A stretch of 64,000 bases of DNA, taken from SHZI01 sp963802215 (GTDB lineage: Bacteria; Pseudomonadota; Gammaproteobacteria; Steroidobacterales; GCA-2729495). Each line of letters opens with the position of its first letter. Within the stretch, counting starts at the first letter, position 1. This document shows, one piece after another, positions 16,680 to 26,817 of the stretch. Position numbers and translations under genes: made by a program. The notes below the pieces were generated by a model. That model made no database searches and was not told the DNA's origin. It was given only the letters and a program-made list of their open reading frames with translations. The stretch covers positions 1,488,001 to 1,552,000 of the forward strand of contig CAWDHQ010000001.1 of assembly GCA_963802215.1 (NCBI GenBank). Reading direction: 5' to 3'.

Positions 16680-17857
16680 GCCGGACCACCGGGCTTGCGC
16701 GCGGACATGACGAACCAGTTGCCCAGGTCCATCGTTCCCTCCGTGACCGGGACGAAGCGCTTCACTGCCGCGTCCCGCCGGCCATCCGTCGCCGTCTGCT
16801 GGAAACCCTGCTCGGCTTCGACGAAGCCCGCCGCGGTGGCAATGCCCGCGACGTCGAGCTCCGTCAGCGCATTCCAGAACGGCTCCTGGTTGTACCAGCC
16901 CTCGTAGCCGCTGCGGAGCTGCTCCCAGGGAGACATCACCTCCACCCGTGCGGGCACCTCCGCATGGGCGGTGAAGCCGCCGGGGCGCAACACGCGGAAG
17001 CACTCGCGCAGGATCGCCTTGACGGCGGGCTGGGAAGTCTCGTGCAGCAGCGCGTGGGACACGACCATGTCGAAGCTGTCGTCGGGGAAGGCGAGGTGCT
17101 CGGCATTCTGCTGGTGGTAGTGCACGGTGAGGCCGCGGCGCTCGGCAAGTCCGTGGGCAAAGCGCAGCGCGGGTGCCGAGGTGTCCACCGCGTGGATCTC
17201 GGCGCCAGGGAACTGCTCGGCATAGGCCAGCGTGCTGGCGCCGACCAGGCAGCCCAGGTCGAGGATCCGGCGCGGACTGCCCTGTTCCACCGCCAGGGCC
17301 GGCCACCGGCCCAGCAGGTGGGCAATCACAGTCTGACCCCGATAATCGTGGCGGGCGCCGGTGCGATTGAGGAGGTAGGCGTTGGAGGACTGGGCGTAGA
17401 TCGCGCCCTGGCGCACGTCGTCGTCGCGGACTTCCGCGTGGTAGCCGCCGGGCAGCGAGTGATTGTCCACGGCGGACTGGTAGCGCGGCAGCTCCAGGCC
17501 CGGGTCGAGCTCGAGGGTACCGCGGTCACCGGGCCGGGGACGGCACGCATCGATCAGGGCCGGCAGCTGCCGGTCCACCGACTGGCCAACACAGCGCCAG
17601 AGCAGGTCCTGCCAGATCTGCATCATCGCCAGCCAGTACTGGTGCAGCGGCTCCTTCTCCATGCGCCGGCGCAGGGCCTGACGATCCCGGTCGGACAGCC
17701 GCGCATCCGCCGGGATGCCAAGTTCGGGCATGGCAGTGGCCGCGCAGACCTGCCGGCTGCCCGCTGCGAGGGTGGACTGCACCCAGCCATTCAGCGCCAG
17801 CACGAAGCGCTCCCGCGCCCGCTCGTCATGGTCCGTGTCGATGAGGTCCGTCTCCAT
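16676..17857 (-). CDS. Class I SAM-dependent methyltransferase
   Basis: The 393-residue protein has about 190 residues of unassigned N-terminal helical region, then a Rossmann methyltransferase domain. Motif I is ILDLGCLVGASTLAYAEQFP (about residues 193-212), the acidic end of strand 2 is IHAVDTSAPALRFA, motif IV is FDMVVSHALLHETS (about 257-270), and the post-motif is REC-RVLRPGGF. The last part (about 280-385) has a DUF-like cap ending GNWFVMSARKPGG. The acceptor is unknown. It is transcribed divergently from the GPH transporter, with 65 bases between them. Confidence 0.85.
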   Translation of the reverse strand: METDLIDTDHDERARERFVLALNGWVQSTLAAGSRQVCAATAMPELGIPADARLSDRDRQALRRRMEKEPLHQYWLAMMQIWQDLLWRCVGQSVDRQLPALIDACRPRPGDRGTLELDPGLELPRYQSAVDNHSLPGGYHAEVRDDDVRQGAIYAQSSNAYLLNRTGARHDYRGQTVIAHLLGRWPALAVEQGSPRRILDLGCLVGASTLAYAEQFPGAEIHAVDTSAPALRFAHGLAERRGLTVHYHQQNAEHLAFPDDSFDMVVSHALLHETSQPAVKAILRECFRVLRPGGFTAHAEVPARVEVMSPWEQLRSGYEGWYNQEPFWNALTELDVAGIATAAGFVEAEQGFQQTATDGRRDAAVKRFVPVTEGTMDLGNWFVMSARKPGGPA

Positions 17858-17922
17858 GACTGGATACTAGGCGGGGGATCGGGCACGATCAACAGACTGA
17901 TAATGCTGTACTTATATTCATA

Positions 17923-19257
17923 GTGTCGGGAGGTGTCCCGGACCCCGGGCTGGCCCCAGGCCTCCCCACCCGGCTGGTGTGGGGCTGGGGCATCGGCTCG
18001 CTTGGCACCTCGGCACTCCACAACGGCATCTCATTCCTCGCTCTCTTCTACCTGAGCAATGTGCTGGGTCTCGACCCGGCGCTCGCCGGCTCCCTGATCC
18101 TCGTGGCCAAGGTCTACGACATCGCCACAGACCCGTTCATGGGCTGGCTCAGCGACCGCACGCGGAGCCGCTGGGGCCGGCGGCGGCCCTGGCTGCTTGC
18201 GGGCGCGCTGGTGAGCGCCCTCGCCTTCGTCCTGCTCTTCAATCCGCCCGCCGCCCCGGGCCCCGGCCTGGCGATCGCCGCGGTCGGCGCGCTCGTGCTC
18301 TACGCCAGCGGCTACACACTCTTCGGCATTCCCTATCTCGCAATGCCCGCAGAAATGACCGACGACTATCATGAGCGCTCGCGCCTGATGTCGGCTCGCA
18401 CGGTGTGCATCACGCTCGGCATCCTCGCGGGCGGGGCCCTGGCGCTGGTGCTGGTCGGCACCTTCGGTGGCGGGCCCGGCGGGTACGCGCGGATGAGCTG
18501 GGTCATGGGCGCCCTCATCCTCACGACGATGCTCGCCTGCTTCGCCGGAACGCGGGATGCGCGGGGGACGAGTCCGGTCCTGGCGTCGGTCGGACGGGCC
18601 GGGTCCGGCTGGCGCTCAGCACTCGGTAATCGGCCATTCACGACCCTGATCGTCTCCAAGTTCTGCCACCTCCTGGGCGTAGCGGTGTCCATGAGCTCAC
18701 TGGCTTTCCTGGTCACTGTCGTCCTCAACCGACCCGAGTCGGCCATGGGCGGCTTCGTGCTGGCCTCGGCCACCGGCAGCATTCTCTCGATGCCGCTATG
18801 GCTGGCCATCAGCCGCCGGGGCGGCAAGCGCGCCACCTACCTGGCCGCCGTGGGCTGCTACCTCCCCGTGCTGCTGTCCTGGCTCGCCGCGGTGCCGGGC
18901 GAAGCGACGGCGCTGTTCCTGGCGCGCGGCTTTCTCACCGGTCTGGCTACGGGCGGCCTCACGCTCGCCGCACAGGCGATGCTCCCGGACACCATCGAGC
19001 ACGATTTTGCAAGGACGGGGTTGCGGCGGGAGGCGATGTTCGCCGCCGTGTACAGCGTGGCCGAAAAGCTCGCGTCGGCCACGGGGCCGTTCCTGCTCGG
19101 CCTCGTGCTCAGCGCCACCACTGGCGATCGCGACATCGTCCTCGCGGCCGTCGTGATCCCCGCGGTCGCCTCGTTCCTGAGCGCGGTCGCACTCCTCTTC
19201 TATGGCCTGGACCGGCAGCTCCGGTCCGGCGGCACCGGGGCCGGCGCCCATGGCTGA
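17923..19257 (+). CDS. GPH-family (MFS-type) cation symporter
   Basis: The 444-residue integral membrane protein has about 12 hydrophobic segments. It has the glycoside-pentoside-hexuronide symporter signatures: VAKVYDIATDPFMGWLSDRTRSRWGRRR is split over about residues 58-85, with the D-x-x-x-D-P-x-M-G pattern and basic loop, and YTLFGIPYLAMPAEMTDDYHERSRL-type residues lie near 127-150. Family members import sugars or other organic solutes with H+ or Na+. The substrate is unknown. GTG 17923 is the likely start, placing the first helix near residue 17. No sugar enzymes lie beside it. Confidence 0.8.
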   Translation: MSGGVPDPGLAPGLPTRLVWGWGIGSLGTSALHNGISFLALFYLSNVLGLDPALAGSLILVAKVYDIATDPFMGWLSDRTRSRWGRRRPWLLAGALVSALAFVLLFNPPAAPGPGLAIAAVGALVLYASGYTLFGIPYLAMPAEMTDDYHERSRLMSARTVCITLGILAGGALALVLVGTFGGGPGGYARMSWVMGALILTTMLACFAGTRDARGTSPVLASVGRAGSGWRSALGNRPFTTLIVSKFCHLLGVAVSMSSLAFLVTVVLNRPESAMGGFVLASATGSILSMPLWLAISRRGGKRATYLAAVGCYLPVLLSWLAAVPGEATALFLARGFLTGLATGGLTLAAQAMLPDTIEHDFARTGLRREAMFAAVYSVAEKLASATGPFLLGLVLSATTGDRDIVLAAVVIPAVASFLSAVALLFYGLDRQLRSGGTGAGAHG

Positions 19258-19268
19258 GCCGGTGTGCG

Positions 19269-19291
19269 GTCGCGCCTAAAGGCGCTCCTAC
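19269..19291 (-). repeat. REP unit
   Basis: The minus strand reads GTAGGAGCGCCTTTAGGCGCGAC, a single REP unit between the two transporter genes. Confidence 0.8.
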
Positions 19292-19336
19292 ACGGTAGAG
19301 TAGCAGCCCATCCTTTCTCGTTCGGGAACTGCACGC

Positions 19337-20491
19337 ATGTCCGCTGACAAGCCGACCACCATCGTTGCCGCCATTCTGCTGAGCTGCGTCGGCGTGTTTG
19401 CCATCATGGCAGGCCCGATCATGACGGAAGTGCTCGTCGCCTCGCTCGGCTTCCCGGCCGACGCGGCAGGCCAGATCTTCGCCGTCGAGGCCCTGGGCAC
19501 CGCGCTGGGGCCCGTGGCGGCGACGTTGTGGATGGGGCGGGTCCGCTGGCGCACGGCCGCCATCATCGCCCTGCTCGTCGTGGTGGCTGGCAACGTCGTG
19601 TCCAGCTACCAGACGACCGCCGGTGCCCTGACGGCGCTGCGCTTCGCGGTCGGCTTCCTGGGCCAGGGCACCGCCTTCGCCCTGGCCATGGGCATCATCA
19701 GCGGCACGGCCCAGAAGGACAGGAACTTCGCCTTCCTGATCGCCTCCCAGGTGGTGCTCGGGGTGCTGTGCTTCCTGCTCCTGCCGCTGCCGAAGGATGC
19801 GGGCATCGGTGGCGTGCTGCTGCCGCTGGCGGGCCTTGCCGCCCTGACCCTCCTTACCACCGGATGGATCCGGCAGCCCGCCGCCGCCGCGGGCCATCAC
19901 GCCGCGGCAGCAGGCGCCGGCGGCTCGGCAGGGCCGGCCTTCGTCGCCCTCGCCGTGATGCTGATCTGGTGCACCGGTCTCGGCGCAATCTGGGCTTTCG
20001 TGAAGCTGATCGGCAGCTCTGCGGGAATCGATCCGGCCCAGGTGGGCGTGGCGCTCGGCATCTCCACCGGCGTCGCCACGGTGGGCGCCCTGACGGCCTC
20101 CTGGCTGTCAGACCGCATCGGCCGGATCATCCCGGTCACCGTGGCGCTGCTGGTGCAGGTGGCCATGATCGCCCTGCTGCAGGGGCAGATGAGCTTCCTG
20201 CAGTTCGCCGTCACCGCCGCCGTGTTCCAGACCTTCTGGAACCTGACAGGTCCCTACCTGATGGGCACGATCGCGCTCAGCGACAACACGGGCAAGGTGA
20301 GCCTGCTGATCCCGACCGCGCAGATCGGCGGCTTCTTCCTGGGGCCGGTGATCGCCGGACAGTTCCTGACGGGCCAGGGCTATGGCCCGGCGAATACCCT
20401 GGCTATCGTCTGCTGCCTGGCTGCACTGGCCCTGTTCATTCCAACCGCGCTGCGGCTGAACAGGCGCCTCGCCACCAAGCCGGCCACCTGA
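19337..20491 (+). CDS. MFS transporter
   Basis: The 384-residue protein has about 12 transmembrane segments. The two halves are separated by a His/Ala/Gly-rich loop near residues 185-200 (AAAAGHHAAAAGAGG). The MFS loop 8-9 signature appears as ASWLSDRIGRIIPV (about 255-268). No signal for substrate specificity was seen. The second-half sequence FQTFWNLTGPYLMGTIA is well conserved in amphipathic-substrate or efflux MFS proteins, but this is not decisive. Confidence 0.82.
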   Translation: MSADKPTTIVAAILLSCVGVFAIMAGPIMTEVLVASLGFPADAAGQIFAVEALGTALGPVAATLWMGRVRWRTAAIIALLVVVAGNVVSSYQTTAGALTALRFAVGFLGQGTAFALAMGIISGTAQKDRNFAFLIASQVVLGVLCFLLLPLPKDAGIGGVLLPLAGLAALTLLTTGWIRQPAAAAGHHAAAAGAGGSAGPAFVALAVMLIWCTGLGAIWAFVKLIGSSAGIDPAQVGVALGISTGVATVGALTASWLSDRIGRIIPVTVALLVQVAMIALLQGQMSFLQFAVTAAVFQTFWNLTGPYLMGTIALSDNTGKVSLLIPTAQIGGFFLGPVIAGQFLTGQGYGPANTLAIVCCLAALALFIPTALRLNRRLATKPAT

Positions 20492-20537
20492 GGCCGGCTG
20501 CTCCGGCATCCAGGCTTCCGGTGCCGGGGTACCGGGC

Positions 20538-20831
20538 CTAGCGCTTCCTGGCGGCCTTGCGCCGGGTGGCAGCCTTGGCCCTCGTGGACTTCTTGGCCTT
20601 GCCCGCCTTCTCGGCGAGGTATTCGTCCCGCACCATCTCGATGTCGATCATCAGCGAGGCCGTCATGCGGGCCGCCTGGATGTACTCGTCGAGCAGGGGA
20701 TCGGTGAGCGGCAGTATTCCGCCCCTTCCGCGCCGGGCAGTCACAGCCTTCCACAATTTCTGCTGGCGCTTCTCGGCAGTGACGGTGGCATTGTCGACGT
20801 AGGCAAGATGCTTCTCGATCAGCGTGGGCAT
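20538..20831 (-). CDS. Small basic-tailed protein, unknown
   Basis: The 97-residue protein starts at ATG 20831 with a strong GAGGAG sequence 6 bases upstream. The first 75 residues are mixed helical (MPTLIEKHLAYVDNATV...). The last 22 are Lys/Arg/Ala-rich (KAKKSTRAKAATRRKAARKR), like histone-H1-type or nucleic-acid-binding tails. No family was recognised. DNA or RNA binding is a guess from composition. It is convergent with the MFS gene. Confidence 0.65.
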   Translation of the reverse strand: MPTLIEKHLAYVDNATVTAEKRQQKLWKAVTARRGRGGILPLTDPLLDEYIQAARMTASLMIDIEMVRDEYLAEKAGKAKKSTRAKAATRRKAARKR

Positions 20832-21150
20832 GCGGGCTCCTCGAAAGTTGTGCGGCAGATATCCGTGAGGACGATAAGGTTCAGGGGCAGGCAATTCAAC
20901 CGAAGGCAACCCGGCCGTCGCCGCGCCAGATCCGGCGCGGCGACGGCCGCCACCCGCGGGTCGCGCTGCATCGCTTTCCTGGCCAGGGATAGGCGGCATT
21001 CATGGCAGTTCCCCCTGGTGCCTGGCCCGATTATGCCCACCCCCGCCGGTCAGGGGGCGGCGACCGCAGGCCCTGACCACCTGCCGCTTGACTTGGGGCC
21101 CAGTTGAAATATCTTTCGCCCGGAACTGGCTGGTCACAGGATCAACCGTG
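20832..21150. other. Intergenic region between divergent small genes
   Basis: No convincing gene is seen in these 319 bases. They hold a strong 16-bp perfect hairpin (20912-20949) and presumably the divergent promoters of the two small genes. The last part before 21151 (TTGACTTGG near 21090, then GTTGAAATAT) could serve as a promoter for the plus-strand gene. Confidence 0.5.
20912..20949. repeat. Perfect 16-bp inverted repeat (hairpin)
   Basis: CGGCCGTCGCCGCGCC pairs exactly with its reverse complement across loop AGATCC. There is no T-run on either side, so it is not a standard terminator. It does not carry the GTAGGAGC head of the local REP family. Confidence 0.85.
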
Positions 21151-21366
21151 ATGGCGAAGCGCGAAGCAGACTCTACGGACTATCAGTGGGAAAACCCGGA
21201 AGAGGCGGCGGAGGCCGAGGAATCAGCGGCTGAGTTCCAGCAGTCGTCCGCGGCGCCAACCCCGAGGCCGGGTTTCCACCTGATCGCCGCCCGCAAGATC
21301 GAGGAAGCCCGGGAGCGCCGGGCCCTGCGGAAGGCCCTCGAGGATTTCGACGACTACGACGTGTAG
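21151..21366 (+). CDS. Small acidic protein, PA3496-like
   Basis: The 71-residue protein is rich in Glu/Ala in its N-terminal half (EEAAEAEESAAEFQQ). It ends in an amphipathic helix and acidic tail (KIEEARERRALRKALEDFDDYDV). The arrangement resembles the small PA3496-type proteins of gammaproteobacteria (acidic start, basic helix, DFDDYD-like end); this is from memory and tentative. ATG 21151 directly follows GTG 21148, and no strong ribosome-binding site is evident. The stop TAG belongs to a REP unit. Confidence 0.6.
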   Translation: MAKREADSTDYQWENPEEAAEAEESAAEFQQSSAAPTPRPGFHLIAARKIEEARERRALRKALEDFDDYDV

Positions 21367-21423
21367 GAGCGCCTTCAGGCGCGACCGGCAACGCTGCGAC
21401 GGGTTGCGCCTGAAGGCGCTCCT
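21363..21423. repeat. REPIN interrupted by the IS110 element
   Basis: The left REP unit (21363-21385) supplies the TAG stop of the small gene. The inverted partner runs to GCGCTCCT at 21416-21423, where the normal continuation ACGGG is missing; that continuation appears 1.1 kb further on, at 22565. Confidence 0.9.
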
Positions 21424-21437
21424 TGTATGTTGGGTTC

Positions 21438-21600
21438 CGTGGCCCTTATCGTCAGATGGTAAGCCACCGGGCCGGGTAGACCGTGCGCTCCTCGAGGGTT
21501 GACCTCGCCACGTAGCTGGGTCGCCCGGCCCGTCTTCCTTAGCAACCCGAACAGCTGCCGGGGCCTCGAGCCCGCATCCGCAAGGCAGGGAAAGAGGAAG
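21438..21600 (+). ncRNA. Predicted IS110 bridge RNA
   Basis: The 5' non-coding region has the layout known for IS621 bridge RNAs. An initial stem-loop (GTGGC/GCCAC, 21439-21465) comes first. Then a target loop with GCGCTCCT (21485-21492, identical to the left target), a CGAGG/CCTCG hairpin (21493-21507) and CGTAG (21511-21515, reverse complement of the right target CTACG). Further on, ACAGCTGC (21551-21558) equals the left donor end at 22556-22563, and CAAG (21581-21584) complements the core plus first bases of the element. Ends are approximate; expression is inferred. Confidence 0.75.
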
Positions 21601-21602
21601 CC

Positions 21603-22547
21603 ATGACCGTCCAGACCATTGTTGGTATTGATCTCGGTAAACACCACCTCGACGTCGCCATCGAGCCCGCCCACGAGGCCTTCCGCGTGCCCCACGACGA
21701 GGCGGGGATCAGCGCGCTGATCACCCGGCTCAAGCCCCATGCTCCCGACCAGATCATCCTGGAAGCGGGCGGCCCCCTGGCCGCCCAGCTGGCCGGGCTG
21801 CTGGCCGCCGAGGGCTTCGCCGTGGTCGTGGTCAACCCGCGTCAGGTGCGGGACTTCGCCCGGGCCACCGGCCAGCTGGCCAAGACCGACCAGTTGGATG
21901 CCCGGGTGCTGTGCGCCTTCGCCGCGGCCGTCAAGCCCGCCTGCCGCGCCCTGAAGGACGAGACGGCCCAGGTGCTGAGTGCCCTGGTGGCGCGGCGCCG
22001 GCAGCTGATGCAGATGCTGGTGGCGGAGAAAAACCGCTTGAGTGCGGCACCCCCCACCCTGGTGCGCCGTAACCTCACCACCCACATCCGCTGGCTGCAA
22101 CGCTGCCTGGAAGACACCGATCGCGAACTGCGCGAGCAGATCCAGGACAGTCCGGTGTGGCAGGCCCGCGAGAACCTACTGGCTGGCGTGCCCGGGATCG
22201 GCCGGGTCACCGCCCAGGCCCTGATCGGCGACCTGCCCGAGCTCGGCCAGCTCAGCGACAAGCAGATCGCGGCCCTGGCCGGCCTGGCGCCCTTCAATCG
22301 CGACAGCGGCACGCTGCGCGGCCAACGCCACATCTGGGGTGGCCGCTGGCAGGTCCGTACCGCACTCTACATGGCCACTCTGGCGGCCATCCGCTCCAAC
22401 CCGCCGATCAAAGCCTTCTACGCCCGCCTGCGTCTCGCCGGCAAACCGCCCAAGGTCGCCATCACCGCCTGCATGCGCAAACTCCTGGTGATCCTCAATG
22501 CCATGGTCCGCGATAACGCGCCCTGGCAGCCGCCCATCACCGCTTGA
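21603..22547 (+). CDS. IS110-family transposase (bridge recombinase)
   Basis: The 314-residue protein has the N-terminal RuvC-like DEDD domain: Asp in VGIDLGKHHLDVAI (about residue 10), Glu in ILEAGG (about 57), and two Asp in KTDQLDARVL (about 97-104). A central helical linker follows. The C-terminal transposase domain has LLAGVPGIGRVTAQAL (about 195-210) and a conserved DSG with the likely catalytic Ser235, followed by RGQRHIWGGRWQVRTALYM. All key residues are present, so it could be active. The start ATG 21603 follows AGGAAG. It would act with the bridge RNA encoded just upstream. Confidence 0.93.
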   Translation: MTVQTIVGIDLGKHHLDVAIEPAHEAFRVPHDEAGISALITRLKPHAPDQIILEAGGPLAAQLAGLLAAEGFAVVVVNPRQVRDFARATGQLAKTDQLDARVLCAFAAAVKPACRALKDETAQVLSALVARRRQLMQMLVAEKNRLSAAPPTLVRRNLTTHIRWLQRCLEDTDRELREQIQDSPVWQARENLLAGVPGIGRVTAQALIGDLPELGQLSDKQIAALAGLAPFNRDSGTLRGQRHIWGGRWQVRTALYMATLAAIRSNPPIKAFYARLRLAGKPPKVAITACMRKLLVILNAMVRDNAPWQPPITA

Positions 22548-22582
22548 CTCACAACACAGCTGCTACGGGTACCATTGCGGCG

Positions 22583-23248
22583 GTGGGCCTGCTGCAATCA
22601 TGGCTGGAAGTCTATCTGTCGGGGCTCGTCACCCTCTTCGCCATGATGAACCCGCCGGCAGCCGTACCGCTTTTCCTCACCCTGACCAACGGCATGCCCG
22701 ACCGGGAACAGTCGGCCATTGCCCGGCGCGCGGCGGTGAACGCCGGGGTGGTGTTGCTGGTCTGCCTGGCAGCCGGCGCCCTCGTCCTTGAGTTCTTCTC
22801 CATCTCGCTTGCCGCCCTTCGGGTGGCCGGCGGCATGATCATCGCGTTCCTGGGATTTCGCCTGCTCTTCGAGCACGAGGATGCCCATGAGCCGGGCCCG
22901 GAAGCCCACCTGCTGCGGCGCCGGGACCCGTCGCTGGTGCCACTGGCCATACCCACCCTGTCCGGGCCCGGATCCATGTCCGTCGTCATTACCGGCTTCA
23001 CCGAGATCGCATCCGCCACCACCCCCGCGGACCAGGTGTTCGGCTATGGAACCGCCGTGCTGGTGATCGTGACCGTGGCCCTGTCCGCGTTCCTGATCCT
23101 GCGGGCGTCGCGCCGGGTGCTCGCCCTGCTGGGTGACGACGGCATCGCCTCGCTGAAGGGCATCATGGGGTTCCTCCTCGTCTGCATCGGCGTACAGTAC
23201 GTGGCCACCGGCATCGCGGAGTTCATCGCGAAAGGTGCCGGCCCGTAG
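22583..23248 (+). CDS. MarC/UPF0056 family membrane protein
   Basis: The 221-residue protein has six hydrophobic segments and the MarC-family N-terminus LVTLFAMMNPPAAVPLFLTLT (about residues 12-32). It also has RVAGGMIIAFLGFRLLFE and the conserved loop VPLAIPTLSGPGSMSVVIT (about 116-134). Function in the family is unknown, and the old link to multiple antibiotic resistance is not supported. GTG 22583 is chosen because the in-frame TTG at 22544 belongs to the inserted IS110 element. No clear ribosome-binding site precedes it. The insertion ends only about 20 bases upstream and may have displaced its promoter. Confidence 0.85.
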   Translation: MGLLQSWLEVYLSGLVTLFAMMNPPAAVPLFLTLTNGMPDREQSAIARRAAVNAGVVLLVCLAAGALVLEFFSISLAALRVAGGMIIAFLGFRLLFEHEDAHEPGPEAHLLRRRDPSLVPLAIPTLSGPGSMSVVITGFTEIASATTPADQVFGYGTAVLVIVTVALSAFLILRASRRVLALLGDDGIASLKGIMGFLLVCIGVQYVATGIAEFIAKGAGP

Positions 23249-23299
23249 GAGCGCCTTCAGGCGCGACACGGGATTTGTCGCGCCTGAAGGCGCTCCTAC
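23245..23299. repeat. REPIN
   Basis: Two CGCCTTCAGGCG-type units in inverted orientation around ACACGGGATTTG. The left TAG is the stop of the marC-like gene. Confidence 0.9.
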
Positions 23300-23307
23300 G
23301 GGCGCCG

Positions 23308-25968
<2,661 letters not shown>

Positions 25969-26031
25969 AGGCAGGCATCCTACTGCAGCGAGGCTGCCCG
26001 AACGACACGGCGATGAAGGAATCGGGACGGG

Positions 26032-26817
26032 TCAGTCGAAGGCGGTCACGACGCCGGCAGCGACCCACCGGACCAGCATCGCACCGAGCGGGTCCTGCGA
26101 CCCGGCGGGCAACACTGCAGCGGCCGCCCCGAACGTGGCGCCGGCCTGCAGTGCCTCGAGCCAGGCCAGGTCCGTGCCCGGCAGGCGTTGCAGCTCGACG
26201 CCGGCGGCGCGACGCAGGACCAGCAGGCACTCAGGCTCCCGGCGGACTGGCGGCAGCCCGCTGCCGGACTGCAGGGCCTCCCACGGGGCGAACACGCCGT
26301 ACCCGGTCCGCAGCAGGCGCACCGACGGATGCAACCGGAAGCAGATTCCCGCCTGCTGCCCGACGGGCACCGCGGCCAGCGCGGCGAGGTCCAGCACGCC
26401 GTCGTCGTCGGCGGCGACCATCGACTCCTGAATCTGCCATTCGAGCCGCGCCACGTCGATCTGGTACTCATCGCCGCTACCCGGGAGGTGTTCGGCCAGG
26501 AACGCCGGCAGGCGCCGGCCCACATGAAACAGGTTGCCGGCCGGTGAAGGACAGGCCCGCTGATAGGCCCAGGCCAGCTGGCGGAATTCTTCCTGCCCGA
26601 CGCAGCGGAGGAGCAGCGGGAAGGCAGCCTCGAGGGCGAGCGCGAAGTTCTCCCGGGCGTTTGTCCGGTAGATGGCGAGGCGGCGTTCAACGCCGAGGCC
26701 ACCGTCCAGGATACGGGTGCGAACAGCCTCGCCATCCCGGTAGAGCACCTCGCGGACGAACTGCTGCTGCAAGTCCTTCAGCGCGATTCCGGGCCCGGAT
26801 TCAGGCGACGAGGGCAC
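26032..26817 (-). CDS. bufC: DUF2063 protein, bufferin maturation partner BufC
   Basis: The 261-residue protein carries the DUF2063 N-terminal domain (LKDLQQQFVREVLY, then LAIYRTNARENFALALEAAFP at about residues 46-66). A second domain starts near residue 120 (YQIDVARLEWQIQESM). In RiPP systems with MNIO enzymes this protein supplies substrate recognition for the oxidase. The gene overlaps bufB by 17 bases and starts at GTG 26817, so the two are translated together. No DoxX-type BufD gene follows; the next gene downstream is the GH63-like enzyme. Confidence 0.85.
   Translation of the reverse strand: MPSSPESGPGIALKDLQQQFVREVLYRDGEAVRTRILDGGLGVERRLAIYRTNARENFALALEAAFPLLLRCVGQEEFRQLAWAYQRACPSPAGNLFHVGRRLPAFLAEHLPGSGDEYQIDVARLEWQIQESMVAADDDGVLDLAALAAVPVGQQAGICFRLHPSVRLLRTGYGVFAPWEALQSGSGLPPVRREPECLLVLRRAAGVELQRLPGTDLAWLEALQAGATFGAAAAVLPAGSQDPLGAMLVRWVAAGVVTAFD

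Larger units (their letters stand above)
21422..22562 (+). mobile_element. IS110-family insertion sequence
   Basis: This 1,141-bp element carries one DEDD transposase gene and a 180-base 5' non-coding region, and has no terminal inverted repeats, as is normal for IS110. The borders follow from the interrupted REP: the left flank ends GCGCTCCT, the right side reads ...CAGCTGCT then ACGGGTACC. Removing the element restores GCGCTCCTACGGG, the usual REP end. The dinucleotide CT occurs at both borders (21422-21423 and 22563-22564), so the element may equally be drawn as 21424-22564. It appears intact. Confidence 0.9.
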
